Shown one piece after another: positions 6,269 to 6,719 of a stretch of DNA of 6,719 nucleotides. The notes beneath the pieces were generated by a model. It was not told where the DNA came from, did not search any database, and saw only the letters and a program-made list of their open reading frames with translations. Made by a program: the position numbers and the translations under genes. The DNA is taken from assembly GCA_017995695.1 (NCBI GenBank), contig JAGOIJ010000091.1, positions 1 to 6,719 on the forward strand, given 5' to 3'. The stretch comes from Candidatus Omnitrophota bacterium. Lineage in GTDB: Bacteria > Omnitrophota > Gorgyraeia > Gygaellales > Profunditerraquicolaceae. Position 1 is the first letter of the stretch. Every line of letters begins with the position of its first letter.

Positions 6269-6370
6269 GCAAGCGCACGCCAATCCATCCGATAGGATTG
6301 GGCGGATTCAGTAAGCGCACGTCAATCCATCCGATAGGATTGGGCGGATTCAGCAAGCGCACGCCAATCC
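6269..6370. repeat. 42-bp tandem direct repeat (two full copies plus an 18-bp third), each with an internal hairpin
   Basis: Copy 1 is 6269-6310 and copy 2 is 6311-6352; they differ at 2 of 42 positions, both C in copy 1 and T in copy 2. Copy 3 (6353-6370) repeats the first 18 bases of copy 1 exactly and then diverges. Each full copy contains an inverted repeat: CCAATCC (6280-6286) with GGATTGG (6295-6301), and CAATCC (6323-6328) with GGATTG (6337-6342), both with 8-nt loops. The copy-2 change next to the stem turns a C-G into a T-G pair on the plus strand. The unit is a multiple of three, so it creates a false repetitive reading frame (NPPNPIGW on the minus strand). Spacing and hairpins are unlike CRISPR. 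Best call: REP-like or dispersed palindromic repeat. Confidence 0.8.
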
Positions 6371-6564
6371 TTCGACGCAGAGGCGGCGCACTTGGCCCTC
6401 GCATAGGCCAAGGTGCATGATAAGTTTGGGCGTTAATAGAAGAAAGCGAATGCGTCTCGGGGTCCTGCCACGATATACCTTGCCTTATCCGATGGCAAGT
6501 ATGCGCCTTTTGCGCAAGTCTCCCCATACCTGCGGGCATGTGTGTCCTCGGAGCGGGGATGCCC
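6357..6564. other. Gene-free hairpin-rich region (possible structured RNA or palindromic repeat cluster)
   Basis: Together with the 42-bp repeats this fills the stretch between the zinc-ribbon gene and the right edge. Stems seen by eye: GCGC(A)CGCC/GGCGGCGC (6357-6389), CTTGGCC/GGCCAAG (6391-6412, loop 8, extendable by GCA/TGC past a bulged G), CTTGCC/GGCAAG (6479-6499), TGCGC/GCGCA (6502-6516, loop CTTTT) and GGGCAT/ATGCCC (6534-6564). A TGCGC/GCGCA stem also occurs at 6263-6277. Reading frames here (minus 6578-6252, plus 6417-6665) are repetitive, lack ribosome sites and match nothing I recognise. I found no tRNA, tmRNA, RNase P or SRP core motif on either strand. Confidence 0.5.
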
Positions 6565-6615
6565 CTCTTCCGTGTCACCCCTCGGTAACAGATTCATTTA
6601 GAACAATACCTTCTG

Positions 6616-6643
6616 CCGAGCGCTCTCGCTCAGGTCGATTTTT
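6616..6643 (+). terminator. Intrinsic-terminator-like hairpin on the plus strand
   Basis: CC-GAGCG (6616-6622), loop CTCT, CGCTC-A-GG (6627-6634) forms a 7-bp GC-rich stem with one bulged A, followed by TCGATTTTT (6635-6643). The T run is short and starts 4 nt after the stem. No plus-strand gene precedes it, so it either ends an unannotated RNA from the hairpin region or is another palindromic repeat. Confidence 0.35.
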
Positions 6644-6658
6644 CCCCTATGAAAGATG

Positions 6659-6719
6659 TCAATGATAGTTAGCATCTTCAAAGCTTATCAGCGGGGGCGG
6701 GGGTGCCTTAGACTGGACT
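6659..6719 (-). CDS. Possible C-terminal end of an upstream gene (19 codons)
   Basis: The minus-strand frame entering from the right edge at 6718 reads 19 codons, with four consecutive Pro codons in APPPPLISFEDANYH, and stops at TGA 6661-6659. The other two minus frames stop sooner, one of them within four codons. The fragment is too short to recognise. Open frame over 60 nt is weak evidence, and the G-run here may be part of the non-coding repeat region instead. Confidence 0.2.
   Translation of the reverse strand, partial: VQSKAPPPPLISFEDANYH

Noticed and set aside
6269..6370. CRISPR array
   Set aside because: The copies abut with no variable spacers, there are only two and a part, and no cas gene is present.
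6252..6578. Minus-strand reading frame of 108 aa with repeated NPPNPIGW units
   Set aside because: Its repeats come from the 42-bp DNA repeat being a multiple of three. It starts at GTG with only a GAGG directly abutting the start codon, has no recognisable domain, and overlaps many hairpins.
6417..6665. Plus-strand reading frame of 82 aa
   Set aside because: It runs through the hairpin cluster and the terminator-like stem, has no ribosome site, and its composition (many Arg, Ser, Pro) looks like translated non-coding DNA.
6640..6719. Start of an SRP RNA, tmRNA or rRNA at the right edge (G-rich run)
   Set aside because: The G-run and CTTAGACTGG stretch are too short at the edge, and no conserved core such as the SRP tetraloop region or a tmRNA tRNA-like end is visible.

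Overview
The window reads as a chromosomal piece of an uncultivated Gram-negative bacterium. All seven recognisable genes lie on the minus strand. Two features point to a cell with an outer envelope: exported proteins with Sec-type signal peptides, and a zinc-ribbon/membrane/GspB-like protein typical of type II secretion or type IV pilus systems. Base composition looks mid-range by eye. The protein styles (unfused AAA_26-DRTGG and Pta, exported DJ-1/PfpI, zinc-ribbon-TM-GspB) remind me of Omnitrophota and related PVC or deltaproteobacterial lineages. That assignment is an inference from memory, not from a search.

Layout in transcription order (right to left). 6719-6659 may hold the last 19 codons of an upstream gene (weak). 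6658-6202 has no convincing gene. It holds a chain of hairpins, a 42-bp tandem direct repeat and a terminator-like hairpin on the plus strand. 6201-5524 encodes a 225-aa protein with a CxxC/CxxC zinc ribbon, one TM helix, an Ala/Lys linker and a small C-terminal beta domain like GspB/PilP. 5412-3844 encodes a 522-aa secreted Asp-box (BNR/sortilin-like) beta-propeller with an unusual C-terminal domain. A 78-bp gap with a candidate promoter follows, then a tightly packed cluster: thioredoxin (3765-3442), a BioD-like AAA_26-DRTGG protein (3445-2357), catalytic phosphotransacetylase (2356-1424), acetate kinase (1419-355) and an exported DJ-1/PfpI protein (302 to beyond the left edge).

How the genes work together. 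Pta and AckA interconvert acetyl-CoA + Pi, acetyl-phosphate and acetate + ATP, the usual route for fermentative ATP formation or acetate activation. The AAA_26-DRTGG protein corresponds to the N-terminal regulatory half of the long (E. coli-type) Pta. Here it is separated from the catalytic half by one in-frame TAG followed at once by ATG. The junctions (ATGA overlap of 4 nt, zero-gap TAG|ATG, 4-nt gap) indicate one transcript with coupled translation. Thioredoxin at the head and DJ-1/PfpI at the tail give this acetate operon a redox or stress flavour, which is unusual.

The most noteworthy points are the split Pta with its in-frame stop, the compact acetate kinase, the propeller protein with its uncharacterised C-terminal domain, and the hairpin/repeat region at the right end. 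I see no clear new defence system, mobile element, CRISPR array, rRNA or tRNA.
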